Source: Astrocystis sublimbata
Lineage: Eukaryota; Ascomycota; Sordariomycetes; Xylariales; Xylariaceae
Assembly (NCBI GenBank): GCA_022453515.1
Contig: JAJNNY010000069.1
Location: forward strand, 114,540 to 178,539
DNA length: 64,000 nt
Reading direction: 5' to 3'
Each line of letters opens with the position of its first letter. Positions within the stretch are counted from its first letter, which is position 1. The notes under the pieces are model-generated. The model saw only the letters and a list, made by a program, of their open reading frames with translations, was not told where the DNA came from and ran no database searches. The position numbers and the translations under genes are program-made. Positions 34,032 to 44,683 of the stretch are shown piece by piece.

Positions 34032-35462
34032 ATGACCCCTGCAACGCTGTCCGACAACCCGTCGGAAACACCTTCACCAGCAAGATGCCTAGGCACAGGC
34101 TGCGAAAATGATGTTGGAAGTCTACAATGTCCGACATGTCTTAAGCAAGGCGGAGAAAGTTTTTTCTGTTCTCAAGCTTGCTTTCAGAAGAGCTGGGTTT
34201 GTCCATCTCCATCGTCCCCTTACTCTAGCAGTCTCACTGACAGACTACGCATGTGTGTAGGCTGAACATAAGAGTGTACACAAGACGGCCCAAAGACAGG
34301 AAGTGCAGAAGACGCGAACTGGTAACAACCCCCGAGTATATTTCACAACAGCTCTCTCATCTGATAACTTGCATCAAAGGATACTTCAACCCTTTCCCTG
34401 CCTACCCCTTCACAGGCTCTGTCCGACCTGTCTATCCTCTTTCCCCAAAGCGCGCCATCCCGGGACATATCAGACGCCCCGACTGGGCGGGAACTGGCAT
34501 ACCAGCAGCCGAGCGCCAATTAGGCTTGAAATGGAAGTTTCTCGACGTCGAGGGGCAGGAGGCAATGCGCAAAGTTTGCAGATTGGCTCGAGAAGTACTA
34601 GACATCGTCGCTGCAGAGACCCGTCCCGGGGTGTCAACAGACTTCTTGGATGAAGTCTGCCACCAGGCCTGCATGGAACGAGATGTGAGCGCTCCTTACA
34701 TTCGATGTGGCTTTGACACCTGCTGACTATCGCAGGCTTACCCATCTCCGCTGAACTACAACCGCTTCCCCAAGTCGCTTTGTACATCGCCGAACGAGGT
34801 TGTCTGTCACGGAATCCCAGATCACCGTATCCTGCTCGATGGGGACATACTCAATCTTGACATCTCACTGTACCACGGCGGCTACCACGCCGATGTCAAC
34901 GAGACGTACTACGTCGGCGATCGAGCTAGAGCTGACCCAGATTCCGTTCGCGTCGTGGAGACGACACGGGAGTGCTTGGACGAGGCAATCAAGCTGGTGA
35001 AGCCCGGGACGCCGATCCGCGAGTTTGGAAAGGTCATTGAGAAATATGCGAAGTCGAGAAATTGCGCCGTCGTCGCGAATTGGGGTGGGCATGGCATCAA
35101 CACTGAGTTTCACCCTCCGCCTTGGATCCCACATTACGCCAAGAACAAGGCCGCTGGTGTCTGCAAGCCAGGTTTGACCTTCACGATCGAGCCCATCTTG
35201 ACGTTGGGGAAACCCATGGATATGTCTTGGCCGGATGATTGGACGAATGTGACGGTCGATGGCAAGAGAACTGCTCAGTTTGGTATGTGAGAAAGGCTCA
35301 TTGAATAGGCGCCGCATTGCTGATATTTGCGTAGAACACACTTTGCTTGTAACGGAGACTGGTGTTGAGGTCCTTACCGCGAGGACAGCAGATTCACCAG
35401 GAGGCCCTATCACTATGCCAATACCAACAAACGAAAGTGCAAAGGTCAATGTTAGTTCATAA
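34032..35462 (+). CDS. Methionine aminopeptidase, type 1, with N-terminal zinc finger
   Basis: Removes initiator Met from nascent proteins at the ribosome. Exons 34032-34196, 34261-34321, 34380-34684, 34736-35282 and 35335-35462 give 401 aa in phase. The N-terminus has the MetAP1 zinc-finger region (CLGTGCENDV, CPTC, FFCSQACF). The catalytic domain follows the landmark NPFPAYPFTGSVRPVYPLS: CHGIPD (substrate-binding His), LNLDISLYHGGYHADVNETYYVGD (two metal Asp), GGHGINTEFH (metal His), TIEPIL (Glu) and EHTLLVTETGVE (Glu). It differs from usual MetAP1 by ANWGGHGI where YCGHGI is typical. A diverged subtelomeric copy between two PKS genes could be a duplicate of the housekeeping gene. Confidence 0.93.
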
Positions 35463-35896
35463 GCCTTGCGAATTGCTTCTGTTCGGAACTCTTTCAAGAT
35501 CAAGAAGGGGTTCTCGGCAATCGTCGACTTAATCCTTTGTCAAATGTATCAGATCGAGAGGAGCAGGGGCGATAATCTTTAAGCGGCACAGCCCGGTGAC
35601 CAGGTACTCACATATTGGTTCAACACACTTGCTGAGCATATACCTACTATCGAAGCGAAATAAGGTTCAACCTTGATGCGATTTCATCACAGTGAGAGTG
35701 ACGAGTTAGAGACCTCAACATGGGTACTTGCGAAGTGTACCAAAATAGCACGAAATGAGACCAGTCATGATGAGAAATTGCTGCTTGCAGGGCATTGAAG
35801 GTTAATTTGTTTGATGTCGTGGCCAAACGTTGGCGTTTATGAGTCACATTGAGCTCCATTTTTGCCGAGGGTTCGCGTCTCTATTACATTATCAAT
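35463..35896. other. Convergent 3' flanks, no gene
   Basis: 434 nt between the ends of the aminopeptidase and carboxylesterase genes. Nothing recognisable. Confidence 0.5.
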
Positions 35897-37645
35897 CTAG
35901 TACTTGAGCTGTTCAATCATCTCGTCTGAGTTGATAAACGCGCATCTTTCTCTGAGTCTTTGTTTGGCCAATCCCTCCAAGGCCTCCGGCCCATCAATAG
36001 GTGACAGTCCTTCGTGCGGCCCTCCCGCGATGAATACTTTCGTGTCTTCCATCCCGTCAAATGCAGTCGTGAAGCCTGAAAACGTGTCATGCCCTTTCAA
36101 TGTTGGCTTGCCCGTGCTAGCAAAAGTCGACCAAGACCGCGAGCCACGCAACGCCAACGCATAATCGTCTTGTGTGAAATGGAACCGATTGTCGCCCTCG
36201 TTGAATGCGGAAAGGTTGCCGAAAACGTACTTCAACTCCGATTCGTGGATCACGCCCAGACCTCTCGTCTCATTGAGCACCCCTTGGAATAACCGCTCGC
36301 TGATCGTCTGGTTCCAATCGTACAGGTACACGTCGTTCCCGCGCTGGGCAAGACGCTCCGCGTAGAAGATGGGCTGGCATACCATCAGGATGTCGCGGAA
36401 CGCTTGCTCTGCGCGGTAGAAGTGTTTTGACTTGTTGGCCGCCTGGTTGTCCTCGTAGTCGGCGATAGGATACAGAGACAGCAGCTTGTCCAGATTGGCA
36501 TCCGTCACATCCGGCACATAACTTCGAAGGAAGTCCCGCGTCTGCGCGGCAGTTGAGATGCTGGGGTCGGTATATGCACCCAGATCATCTTGGCACCACC
36601 CGTGCATGGTCGTCACGTTGGCGAATCGTCCCTCCTTGATAAGCTGTGAGGGTGCGGCGGGCAGGAAGTCGCCGTCGACAACCGGAAGCCAAATGTCGCC
36701 GATGTTGTGCGCGATATCAAACGAGTATGTGTCGATGGAGGCGTCCAGAAGCGTCTGCGTGTCAAAGTCGCGCAAGCAGTCTATCGTCTCCTTCGAATGC
36801 AGGCTCGTCGTATTGCAGCCGACCGCGTCAACCATCAGCTGCATCGCGTTAATCGTGAAGTCGCCAGTGATACCAGGCTCGTTGTTCTGGCTTTCGGCTA
36901 TGCCCTGCTGGAACGGCACGGGCTTACTGGCACCATAGGCCATGATCTGCATCCCGACAGACAGGCCACCCGAGGACTGTCCGAAGATGGTGACTTTATC
37001 CGCGTCTCCACCGAATTGACCGATATGTTCACGAACCCATTCAAGGGCCAGACGCTGGTCCCTCAGCCCAGCATTCTCTGACCCCTCCGCCTCGAGGGCC
37101 GCAGACTGGGCGAAGCCGAAGAAACCGAGGCGATACCCAACAGTCACAACGATGACGGGCAGGCCGTTCGCGACGGATTCGCGCACTATGCCGTCCGGGG
37201 CTGTGGACGCGTCGCGGTTCTGTCCGGACCAGAACCCGCCGCCGTGGATCCACACCATGACGGGGTGACGGCTATCTTTCGTAGTGCCCGCCGGCCGCCC
37301 GATGACGAGGTTCAAGCAATCCTCCGACACCTCAGATACATCCGTGAGTGTAAGTGGAGGGGAGGCCACCGTGAGCTGCTGCGGACACGCGGGTCCGTAC
37401 GCTTGCGCGTTCACGACACTCCCGCGCGCAGGCTTGTACGGTCTCGGCGGTTTGAAGCGGTTCGCGCCGCCTGTGTCTTCCCCGTAGGGGACGCCCAGGA
37501 AGACATCGATGCCATTGCGACGAAGTCCCTCGTATGTAACGCCCTGCTTGTCGTCGGTTACGCGCGGCCGCGAGCAAGCGACACTACTGCATTCGGCAAC
37601 CGTCGAAATGAGTGTTCCTGCTGCGAGTAGGGACGGGAGTCTCAT
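35897..37645 (-). CDS. Secreted type-B carboxylesterase/lipase
   Basis: Intronless, 582 aa from the preferred start MRLPSLLAAGTLISTVAE, a good signal peptide; an in-frame ATG at 37681 would add 12 polar residues. Alpha/beta hydrolase of the cholinesterase/type-B family: N-terminal GVPYGE and EDCLNL blocks, oxyanion hole IHGGGF, nucleophile elbow FGQSSGG (Ser224), and GVIHESELKYVFG carrying the likely catalytic His. Several N-glycosylation sequons (NTTS, NKSK, NQTI) fit secretion. Likely degrades plant or fungal esters; a biosynthetic role is also possible. Confidence 0.92.
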   Translation of the reverse strand: MRLPSLLAAGTLISTVAECSSVACSRPRVTDDKQGVTYEGLRRNGIDVFLGVPYGEDTGGANRFKPPRPYKPARGSVVNAQAYGPACPQQLTVASPPLTLTDVSEVSEDCLNLVIGRPAGTTKDSRHPVMVWIHGGGFWSGQNRDASTAPDGIVRESVANGLPVIVVTVGYRLGFFGFAQSAALEAEGSENAGLRDQRLALEWVREHIGQFGGDADKVTIFGQSSGGLSVGMQIMAYGASKPVPFQQGIAESQNNEPGITGDFTINAMQLMVDAVGCNTTSLHSKETIDCLRDFDTQTLLDASIDTYSFDIAHNIGDIWLPVVDGDFLPAAPSQLIKEGRFANVTTMHGWCQDDLGAYTDPSISTAAQTRDFLRSYVPDVTDANLDKLLSLYPIADYEDNQAANKSKHFYRAEQAFRDILMVCQPIFYAERLAQRGNDVYLYDWNQTISERLFQGVLNETRGLGVIHESELKYVFGNLSAFNEGDNRFHFTQDDYALALRGSRSWSTFASTGKPTLKGHDTFSGFTTAFDGMEDTKVFIAGGPHEGLSPIDGPEALEGLAKQRLRERCAFINSDEMIEQLKY

Positions 37646-40037
37646 CGTGGAATTGGATTGTCTCGAGTGGCAGTGAGACAACTGGGGATGCGGTCAAGAC
37701 TGGAGTCTGGGAGTAGTGTACTACTATGTAGGTAGTTACATAGTATGAGAATTTCGAATCAAGCAGGGCCAGGCCTTTTGTCACCGACATGGGCAGAGAG
37801 CATCGCCATCGCGTTAGACCAGGCATCCACTGAGGTGACATCCATGACAATATTGGCATCTCCATGGTTACATGCTCCCCACCTGTTTGCAGCGGTCTAC
37901 TGCGGGCCGCCATGCTGGCGTCGCTAGTCCCGGGAGACATTGGACCCAAAAACGTGCGTATCGTGCGAAGGCCTCGCTCAGAATGTCTCAATTCGATTCT
38001 GAGATGCTTTCGTGTGGTGTCTGCGTAGCCGATAGCCAATTCGATGATGTAATTACAGTAGCCAGCGTGGAACAATGCATCGCACACGAGAGGGGCGCGG
38101 GTTTTCAATCACGCCGAGGTTGCTACGCAGATTGTTATATTAGCCCTACACAATTCAGAAAATACAATGCTTTTCTCCCCTTTACATTCCTGTGCTAGGT
38201 AGTTCATGACATAGAGCCACGAGTAGCCATGTTTGATGGGTGTTCGGATGAACCCTGACTTACTCCGCACGCTTGAAGTGACAGGCGAGATAGGTGGATC
38301 GTGACGATCGTCACAGTCAATAATACGTAGATCTAATGCGGGTGATTACCGCTTTCGCATTATTGCTCGCACCATGGCAGCTGAAAGATGTAACTTTTCT
38401 ATACAGCACGTAGTTCAATTGGACGTAGACTTTGCAGATTGTTAGAGTACTATGTATACCTACAGATTCTTAGCAGATCTTCCGGGCAGCTGTGATGTGT
38501 TTCCTGACTATATCCGAGTAGCGCTAGCAGGAAGACTAATCTCGGCACGCTGGCAAACCCCTGAGGCCTCGCAGCCCTTGCAAATCCGTACATCGCATTC
38601 GCAACATGTAGGCATAGACGAGTGATCAGACATCTTTTGTCACCATCAGGCTGCTGCTCTGTCGCTCTATATCAATCGGCACTTGAGACGCGTCCTGATG
38701 TTCCACTGCGCGATCTGTACGCGTGTTCGTCCCACCCCGTCCGCGACATGGATGATGTTGTTCTCGGCCGATAGACAACACCAACGTGGTTCGTGCAGAA
38801 TGCGACGTGCTACCGAAAGACTGATCTCATTGTAGCCAAAACACTCGGCGCCAGATAATACACCCTCAATGGTATTGCCTTTATCTTTGCATCCTGATCC
38901 AGTGTCTTGGAGTGTTCCTCGATAGTTCTATTTTGGGACAATCGCCACGTCGCCAAGACATTTGATGTTGAAGTTTGGACAGTGGGTTTGAACACCACCT
39001 CTACTTGGGGACATTATGCAACATAGAGATGAAAGAAATGATGACCCGGTGTCTGACAGCGCGAATTCCGTTCAATGGATCTTCGCTGGCCAAAAAGTAA
39101 GTCTTAGGTACACAGGAGATGGTAGGCTCATGTCTGTAGGTGATCGAGCTCAAGCAAATAAAGAATCAAAAGTGGCTGGAAATGAGGTGGCAGAAGAGGA
39201 CACACACAAAATATGGGATTTTGATATCTTTCAAGTCGGTGGGCATTTTGCAGCGGCAAGGGGAGTCTGCTATTGACATGGAAGAAAAACAAGTAAGATA
39301 ATTATCGTACCTTGGCCTCTCGGATGCAGAAGCGGCGGTGATGGGCGACCGACTTCAAGATCGAAGGGCTCGGGTCAGCGTTATAGGTAGTACATGCTGA
39401 TGATCTCTTATTGTTCATTGCCGGACGGAAGAAGATGAATTGATACTGTGTCAAGGAAACATCACGTAGTGAGTTCAGTGCAACTATTGGCATTGGATCT
39501 TAGAACCTTTGATCACGGGAATGACTTCCCTTGGGCCGCGAATAGCAATCGAAGCTCGTATTTCGATCAATAAGGTGCGAGCCGCAAATAGCCATACTCG
39601 TACCATATTAGTAAGTGTGTACAGACTATTGCTGAATGGTTTCCCGCGCCTCATGTCATCTTCACAACCTACGCTACTTAATTGGTGGCGAACAGGATCG
39701 TATGTCTTCGTACGTAGTTACTCAACAACGTGTCTTGAATGTTGACAACCATTATAACCCAAATCTCGTAATGTAACAGGCAGGTATACGAAGTTAACAT
39801 GGCTACCGTTTGCCCAGTTCGACGTTCTAGAACCTCGTGTGGTCACAAGTCGATTGAATGGCCGACAATACCTTCCATTGCAAGAGTATTTAGTATAAAG
39901 AGGCCACCGAGACCACAACGATTAGATGATTCTGGAAACCCAAACGTAAGTAAGACAACAAAATAACTTCAACATTACAGCAAGCAAAAGCCACACTTTC
40001 ATACAGAGTCCCGGAGTTTGATTGAAACCTTGTAAAC
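37646..40037. other. Gene-poor stretch, one doubtful open frame
   Basis: 2.4 kb. Most frames are broken. On the plus strand 39016-39276 is open for 86 codons with a charged, coding-like composition (NSVQWIFAGQKV) and an internal GTAAGT donor with a TAG acceptor ~50 nt later. This could be a small multi-exon gene, but I could not close a full model. The rest shows nothing. Confidence 0.35.
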
Positions 40038-40708
40038 ATGCAGAAAATCACTGCACTTCTTATCGCAACATTGCGCCTTGTCGCCGCTTTGCCTCACGCG
40101 GATTCTCTAGCAAGCACCGCCTGCGTCTCAGCATCCTTCGGCAACTTCTCTTGGATCCTCCAGGACTTCACCTATTCTTCTTCGGACGTCTTTACGACGC
40201 CCTCGCATGAGGTGGCTTCGGGTTCTGTAGAATTCAACTTGACTAATCCTGCCATCCCCGAAACGGTGCACTGCAACGCCTCAAGCACGGTTCCCACGGC
40301 GTTCTTCGATGGCAACGTGGTGTATACCTGCAAGGCACCCGCGAGATCCGCGACGAAGACGAAGTTCACATTCGATGCAGGCAACAACGAGCTCAACATC
40401 AATCAAACCTGGACTTGCAGCAGTGGAAACCCTCACAGTCCGTAAGTTAACCCCGTCTTTAGATTCTCGTCCCTCGTGTTACAGACAAATACAGCACAGA
40501 CCAAAACTGAACATCACCCAACTCGGGATCTAGTGGCGTCACTTTCATTGGCTTAAGCGCTGTCAACTTGAGCCCCAATTGCACGACGTTCTTCTACCAG
40601 AATCCAATGTACCCCGAGTCGGGCAGTGGACTGTACTCTGCTGGCATTACTATGTGCGCCCCCTTGACTTTGCCACTCACGCCCCAGTACAAGGCTGCTG
40701 TGGCTTGA
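40038..40708 (+). CDS. Small secreted protein
   Basis: Exons 40038-40441 and 40534-40708 (92-nt intron) give 192 aa. An N-terminal signal peptide (MQKITALLIATLRLVAALP) is followed by a domain rich in Phe/Thr/Asn with six Cys and repeated N-glycosylation sequons (NFSW, NLTN, NASS, NQTW, NCTT). It resembles the beta-rich secreted proteins common in plant-associated ascomycetes, with FGNFSWILQDFTYSSSD near the mature start and LSPNCTTFFYQNP near the end. No enzyme motif; possible effector or wall protein. Confidence 0.8.
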
Positions 40709-41236
40709 GTAGGATGGTGGAAACCAGTTGCGGCGTGCAGGTACACTTGGGCAGTGGATGTATGCGGTTTAGTGGGATAGTTGAGTTTCGGGAGTGTGCG
40801 AGATGAGGAAGCATCAAGAATTTGCTGTTTGTGAGATTCACTTCGTCAAAATCATGTGAGATGATACTTCAGCTTGGCCACTAGCTAGACATGAATTGTT
40901 GTCTCCAAATATTGGTTATATACCAAAAGTTCCTTTGCAGTGATATTATTGCGAATGGAATTACACTTCGAACAATTATCACTGAGTCATGTATAGTAAA
41001 GAATGCGAGACTTGATCTGAGAGTCCACTGATTTCGATCAATGGTGATCTAGTGTCATCTGCTATCATCTGCAGAGCGGCCACTATCGGAATGTGCCACC
41101 CTTCCATAACTAATTACAAATTCCGTTTAATGACAAATATTTCCATTCCTCTCATGACATTTAAGCTCCCATACTTCTTGCTAGAATCTTCCACGAAGAT
41201 AATGGAAAATAAGATAAGAGACAGACACACTTACCA
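40709..41236. other. Convergent 3' flanks, no gene
   Basis: 528 nt, AT-rich, between convergent gene ends. Nothing recognisable. Confidence 0.5.
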
Positions 41237-42481
41237 TTATAGGCCTGCAGATTCAAGAAAAGCCAGCGTATCGGCCATTAACTGCAGCCCACTATAGTGG
41301 TATATAATAGCATGTCCCGTCTCTTTGTAAACCTTTATGTCGTGTGCTTTCGCCTTCGGGAATCTCCTGTACACCTCATACGGCTGTTCTCGGCAATACC
41401 GTCCTCCACAAAATGTTGAGTCCCCTGTGAACGGAATTTAGTACTTGGAATCTTGCTGAGCAACTAGGCTCCGACATTGTTCAACATACTTTCGCCAATA
41501 CCTAAAAATACCGGGCCGCTATACTCCGGGGCCGTCACCAGGTGATACGTAAAAGTGATCGCAGCGCCAAACGTATCAAAATCACGTGTTTGCCTGATGC
41601 ATCAGTCAGATATGTGCTAAGACCATACTATCTGGAGCGGAGATGTGGCAGGGAGTGGTCGCGTTCATTCCGTCAACTTACCAATCAAGTTCTGTTATGT
41701 CGTGATCGTAATCCCCAGCAAAGCATGCGACTATTCGACCTTCTCGCGTTGACTGAGTTTGGTATTCGACTGGAAGGTGACCCCATTTCTCCGGGTCAAT
41801 CTGTCGAGCGGGAGCTTGAAGTCCTGACAAAAATGCTGGATAGATCCATGATGTATCCCAGGTGATTGCATGAAGGACGAGTGCATCGACATCGTCGGGG
41901 TATTGCTGCGTCAGGGTCGTCGCAACCATACCCCCGATGGAGAATCCCACATAGGCAATTTTCTCCCAAGAGCGACCGGCAACCTCACCCCTCCGAAGCT
42001 TTTGAATCAAGTCGTGTATAGTCTCAACATACATCTGAGTTTGGACCTCGAACAATCCATCTGGGAATGTGCTGTTCCCAGCACCAACCAGATCGATGGC
42101 CAGGGTGGGATATCCTTCATGCATCATCCTCTGTACCCAGCTGTATCTCTCCGGCTGGTACTCCGAGTCCCACATCAGCTTATTGAACGATGCACCATGG
42201 ACGAGAAGCTGGAGCGTATCCGCGTGAGGCCCTTGGTTGTTATCTGGTATGCACAGCCGCGCTGCCATCTCGTATGTATTGGAGACGAGGATCTTCCGCT
42301 CTGCCAACGAAAAGAAGATCTCGTCGCTGTACATATCCCTGCTAAATTCGCCCGTAGCTGTCTTTTCGACAGACACAGGGATCCGAAGATCCTGGCATGT
42401 CGACGAAGCTTGCGTCCAAGCCGAGGACAGGGCTGTGAAGGCCAGGGGAATTTGCGAATGCATGTTTCTGATGTGAAACAA
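41237..42481 (-). CDS. Secreted alpha/beta hydrolase
   Basis: Three exons, 42481-41682, 41593-41490 and 41424-41237 (88- and 65-nt introns), give 363 aa. The N-terminus is a probable signal peptide; an in-frame Met at residue 7 (MHSQIPLAFTALSSAW) may be the real start. Visible are LLVHGASFN (oxyanion region), IDLVGAGNS, nucleophile elbow GFSIGG (Ser181), then VTAPEYSGPVFLGIGERD with the acid and TGHAIIYHY carrying the catalytic His. A reading without the second intron stops early and loses the His; the GTATGT donor and the recovered motif make the spliced form much more likely. It lies 2.2 kb from the NR-PKS end, so it could act on the polyketide or on external esters. Confidence 0.88.
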
Positions 42482-42956
42482 TTGATTCTCTGTGTATCTG
42501 GTAGCTCTGAGCTATGCTAGCTGCTCAAAAGAGGCTTTATTTACTGCCGGGTTGGTCGGACCGGACCCGAGTCTTCTGACCTCGGCGTTGTTCAGGACCG
42601 GCGCGCATGGCCCGCAAAACCATTCCAGATCGGTCATCCTCTTATCTCGAGACTCCCGAGCCGAATAACAGCTATAACCCATACCTGCATAGGTCAAATT
42701 AGTTACTGATTTCGATATCTCTTCAGTACTATGGTGTCTAGCCGACTCGCAAGTAGTAACTATTGGGAATTGGCAATAGCGTCAACCTAGTAATGCTGAC
42801 ATGCAAAGCGGTTCGCCATTTTCGGTGCGATTCAGTCTTGGTGGGGTGTGCAGCAGACTATGAATGGCCCTGCAATTGCAAAGCGGTATCGCATATTCCT
42901 TCTTCGTATTCTAGTACCAATTGAGGTTCTATGCTACATGTGAATTATCTTGATTC
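42482..42956. other. Intergenic, no gene seen
   Basis: 475 nt between two minus-strand genes. Nothing recognisable. Confidence 0.5.
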
Positions 42957-43663
42957 TTACAGCTCGTCTTTTCGTCCCGATCCATCTTCTGTCCTTTCCA
43001 CAAGTTCCGGGATTACCTTGTGATCTGGAATCTGCCTCCCCTTGAAGTACAAGTCTGACACTACTGAGCCCTCGGAGAACCAAGCCGTTTGCAAGCCCTT
43101 CGTTCCAACGTTGAAGAAGATGTCTCCTGCTTTGAGTCTCAAGCATCTTCCTGATGCAACTCTCACGTCACCTAGATTTCTAGTCAGCTTCCATTGCACC
43201 CGACACAACACGCAAGAATTGGTTGGATTGGGTTCAGCAGCGCCAAAGCAGAGTGCAACCACGTACCGACGCCAGCGCTCATGATAGCCAAGCTGGGCTC
43301 CGGTATTGTGTGCGGCCCCATGTAAGAGGGGCCTGTAAAGATATACTGATAGGTGGCGTCGAAGCCCTCCTTCCAGTCTAGACGATATGCATTGTCTATG
43401 CCAGCCATGTTTGTCGTCGTGGTATCCACGGACCAGCATTCGAGGACATTTTCCCACTCGCCTGTCTCACGCCGGGCGTCTGTGATTGCTGGGAGTATGA
43501 CTTGGTCGGGTAAGACGCTCTGAGGGCACCGCAGTTGGCAATCCGTAGCCTGTAGTTGCCCCTTGTAATGGCGCCCTCCACTCAGGTCGTAATAGCTGGC
43601 AGGGTCCGTGCTCTTTGCGACAGGCAAAGACAAAAATGAAAGCAATAAAGCGCGTGAAAACAT
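42957..43663 (-). CDS. Secreted protein, possibly cupin-like
   Basis: Exons 43663-43267 and 43171-42957 (95-nt intron) give 203 aa. Start chosen at MFSRALLLSFLSLPVAKS, a signal peptide. The mature chain has YYDLSGGRHYKGQL, an ECWSVDTTTTNMAG segment, IFTGPSYMGPHTIPEPSLAIMSAG and then GRCLRLKAGDIFFNVGTKGLQTAW. The last resembles the second half of a cupin barrel (Gly-Asp turn before beta strands). No clear two-His metal motif is seen, so enzymatic activity is uncertain. It is co-oriented with the hydrolase and NR-PKS on either side. Confidence 0.7.
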
Positions 43664-44683
43664 TGTGATAATTGAGCAAGAGGGCAATAGGTAGCGATTA
43701 GATCAGAGCAGCCTGTATATCTACAACATGTTGTTTCGCTTTTAATCTAGGATTTTGGGTCGGTACTTAGGCATCGCAAGTTCGCAACTAAACCCTCGGC
43801 GGTCCCTCCATAATGCAGCGACAATCAGACCCGCTGAAACCCCGAGTTTGCGGCATGCAATCACATACCGCCGTTAGAATCGAAGAGCGCTGCCACTATT
43901 ACTATAGGCGGTGGTGAGACAAGAACAATTATACTACTGCCTATCTAGCAGTATGAAGATACAATGGTCCTTCCATACTACTGTAGTGACTACCTGTTCC
44001 ATCTTCATTCTGGCGGAACCCATCCGGGCCCCTCTTGGCCCAATAGCGCTACTTGACGATGCCCAGGCGAGCTAGGCCCTGCCCGAGCCGAGACGAAGCT
44101 ATCCCAACCACGTCCAACTAACCTTGGCTGGTGGTGACCACGTCACATGGATTTCTTCATCGCTCATCTTTAGCGGCTTTTCAAACAGGTCAATTAATGA
44201 TACCCGAGAGTGATTCGGTGATTTTCTTTGACTTATGTTCCGTTGCCTGCTAGGCGTTTAAGTATTAATAGCAGGCGATGCATTCATTTGGGCGCAGATC
44301 ACTGCTCGCTTACCTGCTGGCTTGTCAGGCAGTCAGGTATCTTCGTCTGCCACTAGAGATGATGAGGGGGCTTCTTTAGCACGTTACAATGGGCTATCAG
44401 TGATCTAAGCACTAAATTTAGTGTCGCGTTATCGTCCGCCGCTTTTATTCACATTGGATTTCCTGTCACCTTGAAGCCTTCCGTAGCCGTGAGCATTTCA
44501 ACAATCAGAGCGCATATTACATTGCCTCATCTAATGTTAACGCAATCTCACGACTAGGAAGGAATCAAGTCACACCCAAATTGATGTCTATTATAGAATG
44601 TCGCGTCGCACATTGACTCTGGCTGCTGTAATTGCAGGTTTTGATCTTTCTAACATTGCCCTATTCCAATTTCGAACATCATC
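43664..44683. other. Intergenic, no gene seen
   Basis: 1.0 kb between the cupin-like gene start and the NR-PKS stop. No coding content recognised. Confidence 0.5.

Noticed and set aside
41464..41681. Early stop in the alpha/beta hydrolase suggesting a pseudogene
   Set aside because: A GTATGT donor at 41489 and an acceptor at 41425 bypass the stop and restore the catalytic His motif in frame, so the gene looks intact.
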